A DNA stretch of 20,781 nucleotides from Gallionella sp. (GCA_030690245.1 JAUYGW010000096.1:1-20781); one strand, 5' to 3'. Shown: positions 1 to 6,577, counted from the stretch's first letter. The notes: generated by a model from the letters alone, not told the origin. A program made the numbers and translations.

Positions 1-365
1 TCTTCGTCCGCCAACTCGTCGCCGCGCCCCGATGCCAGCACCGGATCGAGCACCAGCGGGATGTCCGGGTAATCCGCCAGCACTTCGGCGATGGCCGCGA
101 TGTTCTCCACGCTGCCGAGCAGGCCGATCTTGAACGCCGCCACCGGCACGTCCTCCAGCATCGCGCGCGCCTGATCCACCACCCACTCCGGGTCGATCGG
201 CAGCACATCGTCCACCCCGCTGGTGTCCTGCACGGTGATAGCCGTAACCACCGACAACGGATGGCAGCCCATGCTGGAAATGGTCAGCAGGTCGGCCTGC
301 AAACCGGCGCCGCCGCTCGGGTCGGTGGCGGCAAAGCTCATTACTAGAGGGAATGGTTCGGTCAT
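1..365 (-). CDS. thiD: Hydroxymethylpyrimidine/phosphomethylpyrimidine kinase ThiD (partial)
   Basis: ThiD phosphorylates HMP and HMP-phosphate to HMP-pyrophosphate in thiamine synthesis, in the cytoplasm. About 121 N-terminal residues are visible; the rest lies beyond the window start. The reading begins MTEPFPLVMSFAATDPSGG, followed by AGLQAD at residues 20-25, which is the typical ribokinase-type substrate loop of ThiD. Further on come VVTAITVQDT and, near the edge, VLDPVLASGRGD, both typical of the family. The ATG at 363-365 is the first start in frame and leaves a family-like N-terminus; no strong ribosome binding site precedes it. It is on the same strand as xth, 67 bp downstream of it, so read-through from xth is possible. 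Identity is secure; the exact start is less so. Confidence 0.93.
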   Translation of the reverse strand, partial: MTEPFPLVMSFAATDPSGGAGLQADLLTISSMGCHPLSVVTAITVQDTSGVDDVLPIDPEWVVDQARAMLEDVPVAAFKIGLLGSVENIAAIAEVLADYPDIPLVLDPVLASGRGDELADE

Positions 366-392
366 GATGTAGGCAATGGTGAAATGCGCTTT

Positions 393-420
393 CGGGCAGG
401 TATTTTACCCTATATGCCCG
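393..420. other. Imperfect hairpin between xth and thiD
   Basis: CGGGCA (393-398) can pair with TGCCCG (415-420), and inside it GGTA (399-402) with TACC (406-409), leaving a small bulge. It sits in the 67-bp gap between the xth stop and the thiD start. No long T-run follows on the minus strand, so it may be a weak terminator or a processing site. Function is unproven. Confidence 0.35.
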
Positions 421-432
421 CAACTGAATAAC

Positions 433-1200
433 CTACCTCCCCAATTCCACGACCACCGGCGTATGGTCGGAAGGGCGCTCCAGTTTGCGCGGGGCTTTGT
501 CGATCACGCAGCTTTTGCATTGCGCCGCCAGCGGCTCGCTGACCAGGATGTGGTCAATGCGCAGCCCCAGGTTGCGGCGGAACGCCATCATGCGGTAGTC
601 CCACCAGGAATAGGATTTTTCAGGCTGATCGAACAGGCGGAAGCTGTCGCGCAGGCCGAGCTGCGACAGGTTACGGAACTGTTGCCGCTCCGGCTCGCTG
701 ACCAGCACATTGCCCTGCCAGGCGACCGGGTCATAGACATCGCGGTCTTCCGGCGCGATGTTGTAATCGCCCAGCAGCGCCAGTTTCGGGTGGCGCGTCA
801 GCTCTGCTTCCAGCCAGTCGCGCAATGCGGCGAGCCACGCGAGTTTGTATTGATACTTGTCGGAATCGACGCTCTGCCCGTTCGGCACATACACGCACAC
901 CACGCGAATATCGTCGATTGTGGCGGCGATGACGCGCTTCTGCTCATCGGCAAAATCCGGGATGCCCATCTGCACATCGCCGGCGGGCGCGCGGCTCAGG
1001 ATCGCCACGCCGTTGTAGGTTTTCTGTCCGCTGAATACGCTGTGGTACCCCGCCGCCTGCAATTCGGCCTGCGGAAAATCCTTGTCCTGCTGCTTGGTCT
1101 CCTGCAAACACAACGCATCGACCGGGTTGGCGGCGAGCCAGTCCAGCACCTGCGGCAGGCGCACCTTGAGCGAGTTGACGTTCCAGGTCGCCAGCTTCAT
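433..1200 (-). CDS. xth: Exodeoxyribonuclease III (AP endonuclease)
   Basis: A 255-aa member of the exonuclease III/AP endonuclease family, which cuts DNA at abasic sites and removes 3' blocks in base excision repair. Visible active-site motifs are TWNVNS with N7, LCLQETK with E34 (metal ligand), VYVPNG, GDYNIAP with the catalytic Asp and Asn, RIDHIL near the C-terminus, and the terminal SDHTPV with the catalytic His. The length is normal. A longer reading frame runs upstream to 1317, but the ATG at 1198-1200 gives the standard MKLATWNVNS N-terminus. It also overlaps the stop of the upstream gene in an ATGA arrangement, so translation is probably coupled to that gene. Confidence 0.96.
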   Translation of the reverse strand: MKLATWNVNSLKVRLPQVLDWLAANPVDALCLQETKQQDKDFPQAELQAAGYHSVFSGQKTYNGVAILSRAPAGDVQMGIPDFADEQKRVIAATIDDIRVVCVYVPNGQSVDSDKYQYKLAWLAALRDWLEAELTRHPKLALLGDYNIAPEDRDVYDPVAWQGNVLVSEPERQQFRNLSQLGLRDSFRLFDQPEKSYSWWDYRMMAFRRNLGLRIDHILVSEPLAAQCKSCVIDKAPRKLERPSDHTPVVVELGR

Positions 1201-1739
1201 TGCGCGACGGGATTGGCCGGCTCGACCTGGCTCGCTGCAGCGGGCGCGGAGACAGGGAGCGCTGCGCGGTAAGGTGCGGTCTTCGGATAACCGGCGATAT
1301 CGAGTTCGCCATGCCACCGCCCGGCCAGAAAACCTTTCAGAAAGACCTTGCCCACCGCCAGGGTAGGCACGCTGTCGCTGCCGGAAAACGCCTTGAAGGC
1401 ATCGATATCTTCCCGTGTTATCAGCAATTTTTCACTGAACGGGATGCCGCGCTTGCCTAACAACTCGCGTGCCTGATTACAGGCTTCGACACAGTTGTCC
1501 GCGACATACAGGGTGACCGGAAAATTCTGCTGCGCGCGGCGCGTTTCATAGGGCAGGTCTTCGCCAGGCACGACGGCGGCGGAGGGAGATTTGATGGTTG
1601 TTATTTGCGTCGCGCCCACCGGAGGCACGTCGCCGTACTGCACCTTGCCCTGCGCGTCCAGCCAACGGTATAGCTCGCCCGCTTGCGCGCCTAATGGCAT
1701 CACCGCCAGACAACTCAATAACAAAACGATGCGCTTCAT
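1197..1739 (-). CDS. Secreted DUF4124 protein with a glutaredoxin-like domain
   Basis: A 180-aa protein. Residues 1-20 form a Sec signal peptide (MKRIVLLL, then a hydrophobic core ending GAQA before GELYRW), so it should be periplasmic. Residues 20-51 match the DUF4124 pattern (ELYRWLDAQGKVQYGDVPP). Residues 74-150 resemble a glutaredoxin/thioredoxin fold, with cysteines C83 and C87 (a CX3C pair instead of the usual CX2C) and a cis-proline-like SVPTLAVG around P125. The C-terminus is rich in Ala and Pro. The start at 1739 follows a strong AAGGAGG site, which rules out the upstream ATG at 1799. Its TGA overlaps the xth ATG by 4 nt. A periplasmic redox role is inferred from the fold; the substrate is unknown. 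Confidence 0.82.
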   Translation of the reverse strand: MKRIVLLLSCLAVMPLGAQAGELYRWLDAQGKVQYGDVPPVGATQITTIKSPSAAVVPGEDLPYETRRAQQNFPVTLYVADNCVEACNQARELLGKRGIPFSEKLLITREDIDAFKAFSGSDSVPTLAVGKVFLKGFLAGRWHGELDIAGYPKTAPYRAALPVSAPAAASQVEPANPVAQ

Positions 1740-1758
1740 TTTGCCTCCTTGCCGATTT

Positions 1759-1812
1759 GTAGGGCGGGCTCTGCCCGCCGGATAAGGGTTGCCGGGCATA
1801 GCCCGGCCTGCA
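1759..1812. repeat. Double-hairpin palindromic repeat, copy 1
   Basis: Two adjacent perfect hairpins with 3-nt loops: GGCGGGC-TCT-GCCCGCC (1763-1779) and GCCGGGC-ATA-GCCCGGC (1791-1807). They are enclosed by GTAGG at the left and CCTGC at the right. The element fills most of the gap between the prlC stop and the start of the DUF4124 gene. A second copy with the same architecture is at 20483-20526. It could act as a transcription terminator or RNA-stability element for prlC, but nothing here proves that. Confidence 0.8.
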
Positions 1813-1840
1813 TCGCCTTTATGTTCCCGCGAACAAATTT

Positions 1841-4030
1841 TTACAGTAGCCCATTATGCCGCAACAATGCATCGATGCTCGGCTCGCGTCCGCGAAACGC
1901 GCTGAACGAGTCCATCGCGCCGCGACTGCCGCCCATCGCCAGTATCTCGGCGCGGAAGCGCGCGCCGACATCGGGATTCAGCACGCCGTTTTCCTCGAAC
2001 AGGCTGTAGGCATCGGCGGACAGCACCTCCGCCCATTTGTAGCTGTAATAGCCCGCCGCATAACCGCCGGCAAAGATATGCGAAAAGCTGTGCGGGAAGC
2101 GCTGGAACGCGGGCGGGATCAGCACCGCCACTTCGGCGCGCACTTCGTCGAGCAGCTGCAAAATGGATTTCGCGCCGCCCGCCTCGAAGTTGCTGTGCAT
2201 CAGCATGTCGAACAGCGAAAATTCGATCTGGCGCAGGGTCTGCAGGCCGCTCTGAAAATTCTTCGCGGCGAGCATCTTGTCGAACAGCGCGCGCGGCAGC
2301 TTTTCATTGGTCTCCGAATGGCGCGTCATGCCGTGCAGCACCTCCCATTCCCAGCAGAAGTTTTCCATGAACTGGCTGGGCAGCTCCACCGCGTCCCATT
2401 CCACGCCGTTGATGCCGGACACGGCGAGGTCTTCCACTTCGGTGAGCAGGTGATGCAGGCCGAGGCCGAATTCATGGAACAGCGTGATCACTTCGTCGTG
2501 CGTGAACACGGCGGGCTTGCCGCCCACCGGCGCGGAAAAATTGCAGTTCAGATACGCGACCGGCGTCTGGATACCGGAAGCAAGGCGGCGGCGCGTGATC
2601 ACATCGTCCATCCACGCCCCGCCGCGCTTGCTGTTGCGCGCGTACATATCGAGATAAAACTGCCCGACCAGTTGCCCCTGCGCGTCGCGGATGTCGAAGA
2701 AGCGCACGTCGTCATGCCACAGCGGCGCGACGGACGCCTTGATCTGCAAGCCATATATCGTCTCGACCAGCTTGAACATGCCGGGCAGCACCGCATCTTC
2801 GGGAAAATACTGTTTCACTTCCTGTTCGGAAAAGGCGTAGCGTTTTTCGCGCAATTTTTCGCTGGCGTAGCCGATGTCCCATGACTGCAATTCCTGCAAT
2901 CCCAGTTCGGCGCGCGCGAATTCGCGCAGCTCCGCCAGATCTTTTTCGGCAAAGGGTCGCGCGCGCTGCGCCAGTTCGCGCATGAACTCGGTCACCTGCT
3001 GCGGCGAATCCGCCATCTTGGTCGCCAGCGACAATTCGCCGAAGTTGGCGAAGCCCAGCAGGCTCGCCTCCTCGCCGCGCAGCTTGACGATCTCATCCAT
3101 CAGCGCGGTGTTGTCCCACTCCGCCTTGCCGAATTCGCTGGCGCGCGTGCCAGAGGCGCGATACATCTTTTCGCGCAGCGCGCGGTTGTCGGCGTATTGC
3201 ATCACCGGCATGTAGGATGGGGCTTTCAGCGTGAACAGCCAGCCGGATTTCCCCGCTGCAACCGCCGCTTCCTGTGCCGCCTGCAACACATCTTCCGGCA
3301 AGCCGCTCAATTCGTCGGGTATCTTACAAGCACTGGAAGTACGTTCGCTTCTTCCCCCCTCGGGGGAAGGTTGGGATGAGGGAGAGTTCTCGATGACCAG
3401 CGTGTAATCGTTGGTCGCATCGAGCAGGTTGTCGGAAAAGCGCGACGATAATTCCGCCAGGCGTTCCTGGATTTCCAGATAGCGCGCCTTCTTGTCCTCC
3501 GGCAACTCCGCGCCGCCGAGACGGAAATCGCGCAACTCGTTTTCGATGATCTTCTTGCGCGCCGCGCTCAAACCGTCGAATTCAGGGCTGTTGCGCAATG
3601 CCTTGAATTTATCGAACAGCGCGAGGTTCTGGCCGAGTTCGGCGTAATACTGGGTGATCTTCGGCAGCGTCGCGTTATACACCTCGCGCAATTCCGGGCT
3701 ATTCATCACCGCGTTCAAATGCCCGACCGGCCCCCACGCGCGCGACAACCGCTCGTTGGCATCTTCCATCGGCACGATGAAATCGTGCCAGGTCGGCGGC
3801 GACTGCGACACGTTACTGGCGGAGCCAGCCGATTGCGGGAGCGGTCGCCCAGCAGCCCCTACTGCACCTGATGGTTCCACACCACCTTGTCGGGGCTGTG
3901 CGCTATCGCCCAGCAGCCGCGCGATCAGCGCACGGTTTTCCGCCAGCAACTGTTCCATCGCCGGTGCGACATGTTCGGGTTTGATCTCCGCAAAGCGCGG
4001 CAGACCGGTGAAATCGAGTAATGGGTTCAT
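1841..4030 (-). CDS. prlC: M3 family oligopeptidase A, zinc site altered
   Basis: A cytoplasmic zinc oligopeptidase of the M3 family (OpdA/PrlC), which degrades short peptides such as cleaved signal peptides. It has 729 aa against about 680 for the E. coli protein. Family blocks are clear: RGGAWMDD, TLFHEFG at 517-522, the third zinc ligand in the WDAVELPSQFMEN block (E549), and FAGGYAAGYYSYKWAEVL near the C-terminus. Two oddities stand out. The HEXXH zinc motif reads HEFGL: residue 523 is CTC (Leu) where the family has His. Two extra in-frame segments (about residues 43-76 and 215-236) account for the added length. The frame is otherwise intact from ATG at 4030 to TAA at 1841. As read, catalysis should be strongly impaired. 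Confidence 0.93.
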   Translation of the reverse strand: MNPLLDFTGLPRFAEIKPEHVAPAMEQLLAENRALIARLLGDSAQPRQGGVEPSGAVGAAGRPLPQSAGSASNVSQSPPTWHDFIVPMEDANERLSRAWGPVGHLNAVMNSPELREVYNATLPKITQYYAELGQNLALFDKFKALRNSPEFDGLSAARKKIIENELRDFRLGGAELPEDKKARYLEIQERLAELSSRFSDNLLDATNDYTLVIENSPSSQPSPEGGRSERTSSACKIPDELSGLPEDVLQAAQEAAVAAGKSGWLFTLKAPSYMPVMQYADNRALREKMYRASGTRASEFGKAEWDNTALMDEIVKLRGEEASLLGFANFGELSLATKMADSPQQVTEFMRELAQRARPFAEKDLAELREFARAELGLQELQSWDIGYASEKLREKRYAFSEQEVKQYFPEDAVLPGMFKLVETIYGLQIKASVAPLWHDDVRFFDIRDAQGQLVGQFYLDMYARNSKRGGAWMDDVITRRRLASGIQTPVAYLNCNFSAPVGGKPAVFTHDEVITLFHEFGLGLHHLLTEVEDLAVSGINGVEWDAVELPSQFMENFCWEWEVLHGMTRHSETNEKLPRALFDKMLAAKNFQSGLQTLRQIEFSLFDMLMHSNFEAGGAKSILQLLDEVRAEVAVLIPPAFQRFPHSFSHIFAGGYAAGYYSYKWAEVLSADAYSLFEENGVLNPDVGARFRAEILAMGGSRGAMDSFSAFRGREPSIDALLRHNGLL
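3323..3388. repeat. In-frame palindromic insertion within prlC
   Basis: PrlC residues 215-236 (starting NSPSSQPSPEGG) have no counterpart in the E. coli OpdA sequence as I recall it, where the alignment passes directly into the ELAGMPE-like segment. The DNA is rich in C-runs then G-runs, with CTTCCCCC opposite GGGGGAAG forming a hairpin around 3350-3370. This is the composition of the short intragenic repeat elements that encode SPxPxGEG-like peptides in many proteobacteria. The insertion keeps the frame. Confidence 0.6.
3803..3904. repeat. Second extra segment within prlC
   Basis: PrlC residues of about 43-76 form an Ala/Gly/Ser/Pro-rich stretch (GAVGAAGRPLPQSAGS) between the N-terminal helix and the TWHDFIVPMED block. 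In the E. coli protein these are joined by only a few residues. The DNA contains a short hairpin CTGGC-GGA-GCCAG, similar in design to other repeats in this window. It is probably an in-frame repeat insertion; the ends are approximate. Confidence 0.45.
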
Positions 4031-4081
4031 GGATGAGCTGGAAATAAATGCTGCGGTGGAAAATCTGACTGTCGCATTTTA

Positions 4082-4207
4082 CTATGAAAGATTCAGGTAA
4101 TAGCCCGGCTCGTACCGGTCGGTGCGGTATTCGCGCAGCACCCGGCTATCCTCCACCACACCCCAGCCAGCAGCCTGCGTGGTTCGGCTTCGTTCATTGG
4201 CGCAGGT
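4082..4207 (-). pseudogene. Possible 3' remnant of an unidentified gene
   Basis: Between prlC and the PIN toxin, the minus strand has an open stretch ending in TAG (4082-4084). It reads like coding sequence, ending VLREYRTDRYEPGYYLNLS. No start codon or ribosome site is convincing, and I do not recognise the family. It may be the tail of a gene replaced by the toxin-antitoxin module, or chance. There is no other gene in this 180-bp gap. Confidence 0.25.
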
Positions 4208-4212
4208 AGAAG

Positions 4213-4665
4213 CTAGATTCGTGAAGAGAATTCCGGCAACTGCAAAGCATCGGCTGGAGAAATAATCCGCACTCCGGATGCCAACAAACTTTCAAACAAG
4301 ACCAGCAAATCCTTGTCGCCGGTCACCAGCCGGTCTGCAGCTGCGGCCAACGCGGCATGGATAAACCTGTCATCATCCGCATCGCGGCAGAAAGCTTGAC
4401 CCGCGACCTGCTGCGGAACATCGACCCAATATGCAACGGTATCAATATCGTGCAAGAGCCGCTTGCGATCATCCATCGTCACATAGCGGTCAAACTTGGG
4501 TAGCCACAGCCGCTGTTTGAGTTCTGCAAAGGTGTTCGGAGTAAATACAGGTTGGCCGTACCTGACCACCTGCCGGGTCAATTGTGCCGGTGTACCCGCC
4601 TTCGCCAGCAAGCCGCTGATCCAGACATTGGTGTCGATGACGACTCTGGGCCCGCGAGGATTCAC
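4213..4665 (-). CDS. PIN-domain toxin of a Phd-type module
   Basis: A 150-aa PIN-domain protein of the putative toxin family COG1569; PIN toxins are metal-dependent RNases. Acidic residues in the expected positions are D11 (VVIDTNVW), E48 (FAELKQRLW), D95-D99 (CRDADDDRFIHAAL) and D117/D119 (TGDKDLL). The start is GTG at 4663-4665; an in-frame stop lies just upstream, so no earlier start exists. It follows the antitoxin gene with a 7-nt gap, so the two form one operon. The family assignment is firm. RNase activity and target are inferred from the family. Confidence 0.88.
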   Translation of the reverse strand: MNPRGPRVVIDTNVWISGLLAKAGTPAQLTRQVVRYGQPVFTPNTFAELKQRLWLPKFDRYVTMDDRKRLLHDIDTVAYWVDVPQQVAGQAFCRDADDDRFIHAALAAAADRLVTGDKDLLVLFESLLASGVRIISPADALQLPEFSSRI

Positions 4666-4672
4666 AGATCAC

Positions 4673-4924
4673 TCAGCTTTCATCCGCCAGCAACCCGGCC
4701 AGTTTTTCAGGGGTTAATCCGGCTCGCGCAGCCGCGTCGGCTGTCTCGTCCATCGTTTTCAGCAATCGGTCAGCGTAAAAAGCCCGCATCGCCTCGTAAT
4801 CCTCGGCGCTCACCATCACGCCCGCTACACGATCATGACGCATCACCCTAACCGGCTCACGTTGAACCTTGTCGAGAAACTCCCCGAAACGGGTCTTTGC
4901 TTCGTTTGCTGTATAGGTCTGCAT
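4673..4924 (-). CDS. Phd/YefM-family antitoxin
   Basis: An 83-aa protein with the Phd/YefM N-terminal DNA-binding pattern: TYTANEAKTRFGEFLDKV, then VRVMRHDRVAGVMVSAEDYEAM. The C-terminal third (about residues 55-83) should wrap the toxin. It is expected to neutralise the PIN toxin encoded directly downstream and to repress the operon. The ATG at 4922-4924 has a good GGAGGTG site. A near-perfect inverted repeat 36 bp upstream (4960-4991) is the likely operator. Confidence 0.9.
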   Translation of the reverse strand: MQTYTANEAKTRFGEFLDKVQREPVRVMRHDRVAGVMVSAEDYEAMRAFYADRLLKTMDETADAAARAGLTPEKLAGLLADES

Positions 4925-4959
4925 GACGCACCTCCGTTATCCATCAATAAGATATGTTC

Positions 4960-4991
4960 AATTTAACCGAATCGTTCGATTCGGTCAAATT
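4960..4991. promoter_or_regulatory. Likely operator of the Phd/PIN operon
   Basis: A 15-bp inverted repeat with a 2-nt centre: AATTTAACCGAATCG-TT-CGATTCGGTCAAATT with hyphens marking the arms. There is one mismatch between arms. It is 36 bp upstream of the antitoxin ATG in AT-rich DNA, the usual place for a dimeric Phd-type repressor to bind. No T-run flanks it to suggest a terminator. The operator role is inferred from position and symmetry. Confidence 0.65.
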
Positions 4992-5043
4992 GGGCGATTT
5001 TATCTTTCAGGTCGTTTAACCCTAGAAAACGCAGTCGAAACAT

Positions 5044-5070
5044 GAGCGCGATTTATCGCGCGATAGCCCG
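5044..5070. repeat. Short palindromic repeat, truncated copy of the 17937 element
   Basis: The core GCGCGAT-TT-ATCGCGC (5046-5061) is a perfect hairpin. It matches GCGCAAT-TT-ATTGCGC at 17943-17958, with a compensating change on both sides of the stem. Flanks also agree (GAG before, GAT and CCCG after). It lies between the Phd/PIN operator and the decayed higB duplicate. Confidence 0.6.
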
Positions 5071-5083
5071 AGGAACACCGCCA

Positions 5084-5158
5084 GAAGCTCGCTTCTTCAA
5101 GACTGAATTCCGACAATGAACCGGTTCGCGAATGGTTACGCGGCCTCCCGGCGACAGA
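5084..5158 (+). pseudogene. Decayed duplicate of the 5' part of higB
   Basis: About 75 bp here match 5258-5331, inside the intact higB, with roughly five substitutions and one extra base that breaks the frame (GACTGAATTCC here, GACCGATTCC in the intact copy). Shared blocks include GGTTCGCGAATGGTT and CGGCCTCCCGGCGACAGA. It carries no start codon or full domain and is not expected to make a protein. It records a local duplication or the decay of a second copy. Confidence 0.85.
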
Positions 5159-5212
5159 GGCTCCGCTCCTAAGAAATTTTCACCGGACAGGCTGAACAAA
5201 TGGGTTGTTATT

Positions 5213-5232
5213 GCGAACCAAAATTGGTACGC
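5213..5232. promoter_or_regulatory. Palindrome upstream of higB, probable operator
   Basis: GCG-a-ACCAA-AA-TTGGT-a-CGC is symmetrical apart from the central AA and the two inner A positions. It ends 7 nt before the higB ATG. A HigA-type antitoxin would be expected to bind a site of this kind. No clear ribosome binding site is visible between the palindrome and the ATG. Confidence 0.5.
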
Positions 5233-5239
5233 TCTTAAA

Positions 5240-5587
5240 ATGAAACAGCCAACCTTGGAAGTTCGCTTCTTCAAGACCGATTCCGGCAATGAGCCGGTTC
5301 GCGAATGGTTGCGCGGCCTCCCGGCGACAGACAAGAAAACCATAGGCGAAGATGTAAAGACCGTGCAATTCGGTTGGCCTCTCGGAATGCCGCTGGTGGC
5401 GCATCTGGATGGCGATGTGTGGGAAGTGCGGATCAGGCTGAATACGCGTATCGCCCGGATACTCTTCGCACTGGAAGACAATATCATGGTTCTGTTGCAC
5501 GGCTTCATCAAAAAACAACAAAAGACACCGAAGCCAGAACTTGATCTGGCAAAAGAACGGCTGAAACAACTCAGGAGACGAACATGA
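5240..5587 (+). CDS. higB: RelE/HigB-like toxin (phage Gp49-like family)
   Basis: A 115-aa toxin of the HigB/Gp49-like branch of the RelE/ParE superfamily; relatives cut mRNA at the ribosome. Typical features are VRFFKTDSGNEPVREWLRGLP at the N-terminus, LGMPLVAHLDGDVWEVRIRL in the middle, and a C-terminal block (ARILFALEDNIMVLLHGFIKKQQKTP) rich in basic residues, followed by a long helix ELDLAKERLKQL. The ATG at 5240 gives the normal N-terminus; the frame is open upstream to 5132 only by chance. Its stop overlaps the antitoxin start by 4 nt (ATGA). The toxin-first order is characteristic of HigBA. The symbol reflects family and gene order. Confidence 0.88.
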   Translation: MKQPTLEVRFFKTDSGNEPVREWLRGLPATDKKTIGEDVKTVQFGWPLGMPLVAHLDGDVWEVRIRLNTRIARILFALEDNIMVLLHGFIKKQQKTPKPELDLAKERLKQLRRRT

Positions 5588-5871
5588 GCAGGAAAAATAT
5601 CGGCAGCAGCTTCGACGAATTTCTGGCCGAAAACGCGACGCTCAACGAAGCGACCGCAATCGCCGTCAAGCGTGTCATCGCCTGGCAAATCGAACAAGAA
5701 ATGAAAGCGCAAAACCTGAACAAGACCACAATGGCAAAGAAAATGCATACCAGCCGCGCCGCGCTGAACCGCCTGCTGGATGAGAACGACACCAGCCTCA
5801 CGCTGACTACCTTGGCGAGTGCGGCGGCGGTGCTGGGGAAAAAACTGAATGTCGAGTTGCTGGCGGCCTGA
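5584..5871 (+). CDS. higA: XRE-family antitoxin of the HigBA-like pair
   Basis: A 95-aa protein with a helix-turn-helix in the second half: MKAQNLNKTTMAKKMHTSRAALNRLLD, followed by SLTLTTLASAAAVLGKKLNVEL. The spacing is typical of XRE-type antitoxins paired with HigB/Gp49 toxins. The N-terminal 40 residues are mostly helical and probably contact the toxin. It starts inside the higB stop, so synthesis is coupled. It should repress its own operon through the palindrome at 5213-5232. Confidence 0.88.
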   Translation: MSRKNIGSSFDEFLAENATLNEATAIAVKRVIAWQIEQEMKAQNLNKTTMAKKMHTSRAALNRLLDENDTSLTLTTLASAAAVLGKKLNVELLAA

Positions 5872-5988
5872 AAATAAACCGTGGCACATCTCCGATTATT
5901 TCTTCCACATTTCGAGACTTCCTGCCGCTTGCTCTTCCCGCACCTGCCGTGTAAATTGCCGCATCACCATCGATCAAGGATTCGTAAA

Positions 5989-6237
5989 ATGACTACCGCC
6001 ATCTTGTCCAGCAAATTCCAGCTTTCCCTGCCCAAGGCACTGCGCGAAGCCATGCAGCTTCAGCCGGGGCAACAGTTCGAGCTGATACCCATGGGATCGG
6101 TTATCCAACTGGTGCCCAAGACCTCCATCAAGCAACTGCGTGGCATCGCTCGTGGCGCGAACCCCGCGCAATACCGTGACCGGACGGATCGCTCCCGATG
6201 TTTCTGGTGGATACCTGCGGCTGGATCGAATGGATGA
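5989..6237 (+). CDS. AbrB/MazE-type antitoxin (VapB-like)
   Basis: An 82-aa protein whose first 50 residues form a swapped-hairpin AbrB fold: AILSSKFQLSLPKALREAMQ, LQPGQQFELIPMGSVIQLVP. The middle (SIKQLRGIARGANPAQYRDRTDR) is the usual toxin-binding tail of antitoxins paired with PIN proteins. It continues past the expected end for about 11 residues (SRCFWWIPAAG), overlapping the toxin gene by 40 nt in another frame. That long overlap is unusual and suggests loss of an earlier stop. The ATG at 5989 is the right start; the upstream open frame to 5881 adds no domain. Confidence 0.85.
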   Translation: MTTAILSSKFQLSLPKALREAMQLQPGQQFELIPMGSVIQLVPKTSIKQLRGIARGANPAQYRDRTDRSRCFWWIPAAGSNG

Positions 6238-6575
6238 TTGATTCGCCGCTCGCCAAAAGCTACTCGCGCTACCTGACCTCGCCCGACTCGCTGATCGTCC
6301 CCACGCTGGTGCAGCACGAGCTATACAAATGGCTGTACCGGGAAATGGACCCGCCCACCGCCCTATCCGCCATCGCCGCAACCCAGACCGCAACCGTCAT
6401 TCCACTCGACACCTCGTTGGCGCTGCTGGCTGCGGACATCGCGCGGGAATTCAAACTGGCAACGGCGGATGCCATCATCTACGCCACCGCCCGCCAGCAC
6501 CGTGCCACCCTTGTCACCAGCGATACCCATTTCGCCAGCTTGCCGCACGTAAAATATTTAGCCAAGGAAAGCTGA
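6198..6575 (+). CDS. vapC: PIN-domain toxin VapC
   Basis: A 125-aa PIN-domain RNase toxin. The four expected acidic positions are visible: D5 (FLVDTCGW), E41 (LVQHELYKW), D91 (LATADAIIYATA) and D109 (LVTSDTHFASLP). It starts inside the antitoxin gene and has no separate promoter, so it depends on the upstream antitoxin transcript. Length is typical. VapC proteins usually cut tRNA or rRNA; the target here cannot be read from sequence. The last codons run into a decayed thiC fragment. Confidence 0.9.
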   Translation: MFLVDTCGWIEWMIDSPLAKSYSRYLTSPDSLIVPTLVQHELYKWLYREMDPPTALSAIAATQTATVIPLDTSLALLAADIAREFKLATADAIIYATARQHRATLVTSDTHFASLPHVKYLAKES

Positions 6576-6577
6576 TT

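Noticed and set aside
376..1272. Long plus-strand open frame of 298 codons
   Set aside because: It lies opposite xth, which has all catalytic motifs. The frame is a by-product of GC-rich codon use; it has no known domain.
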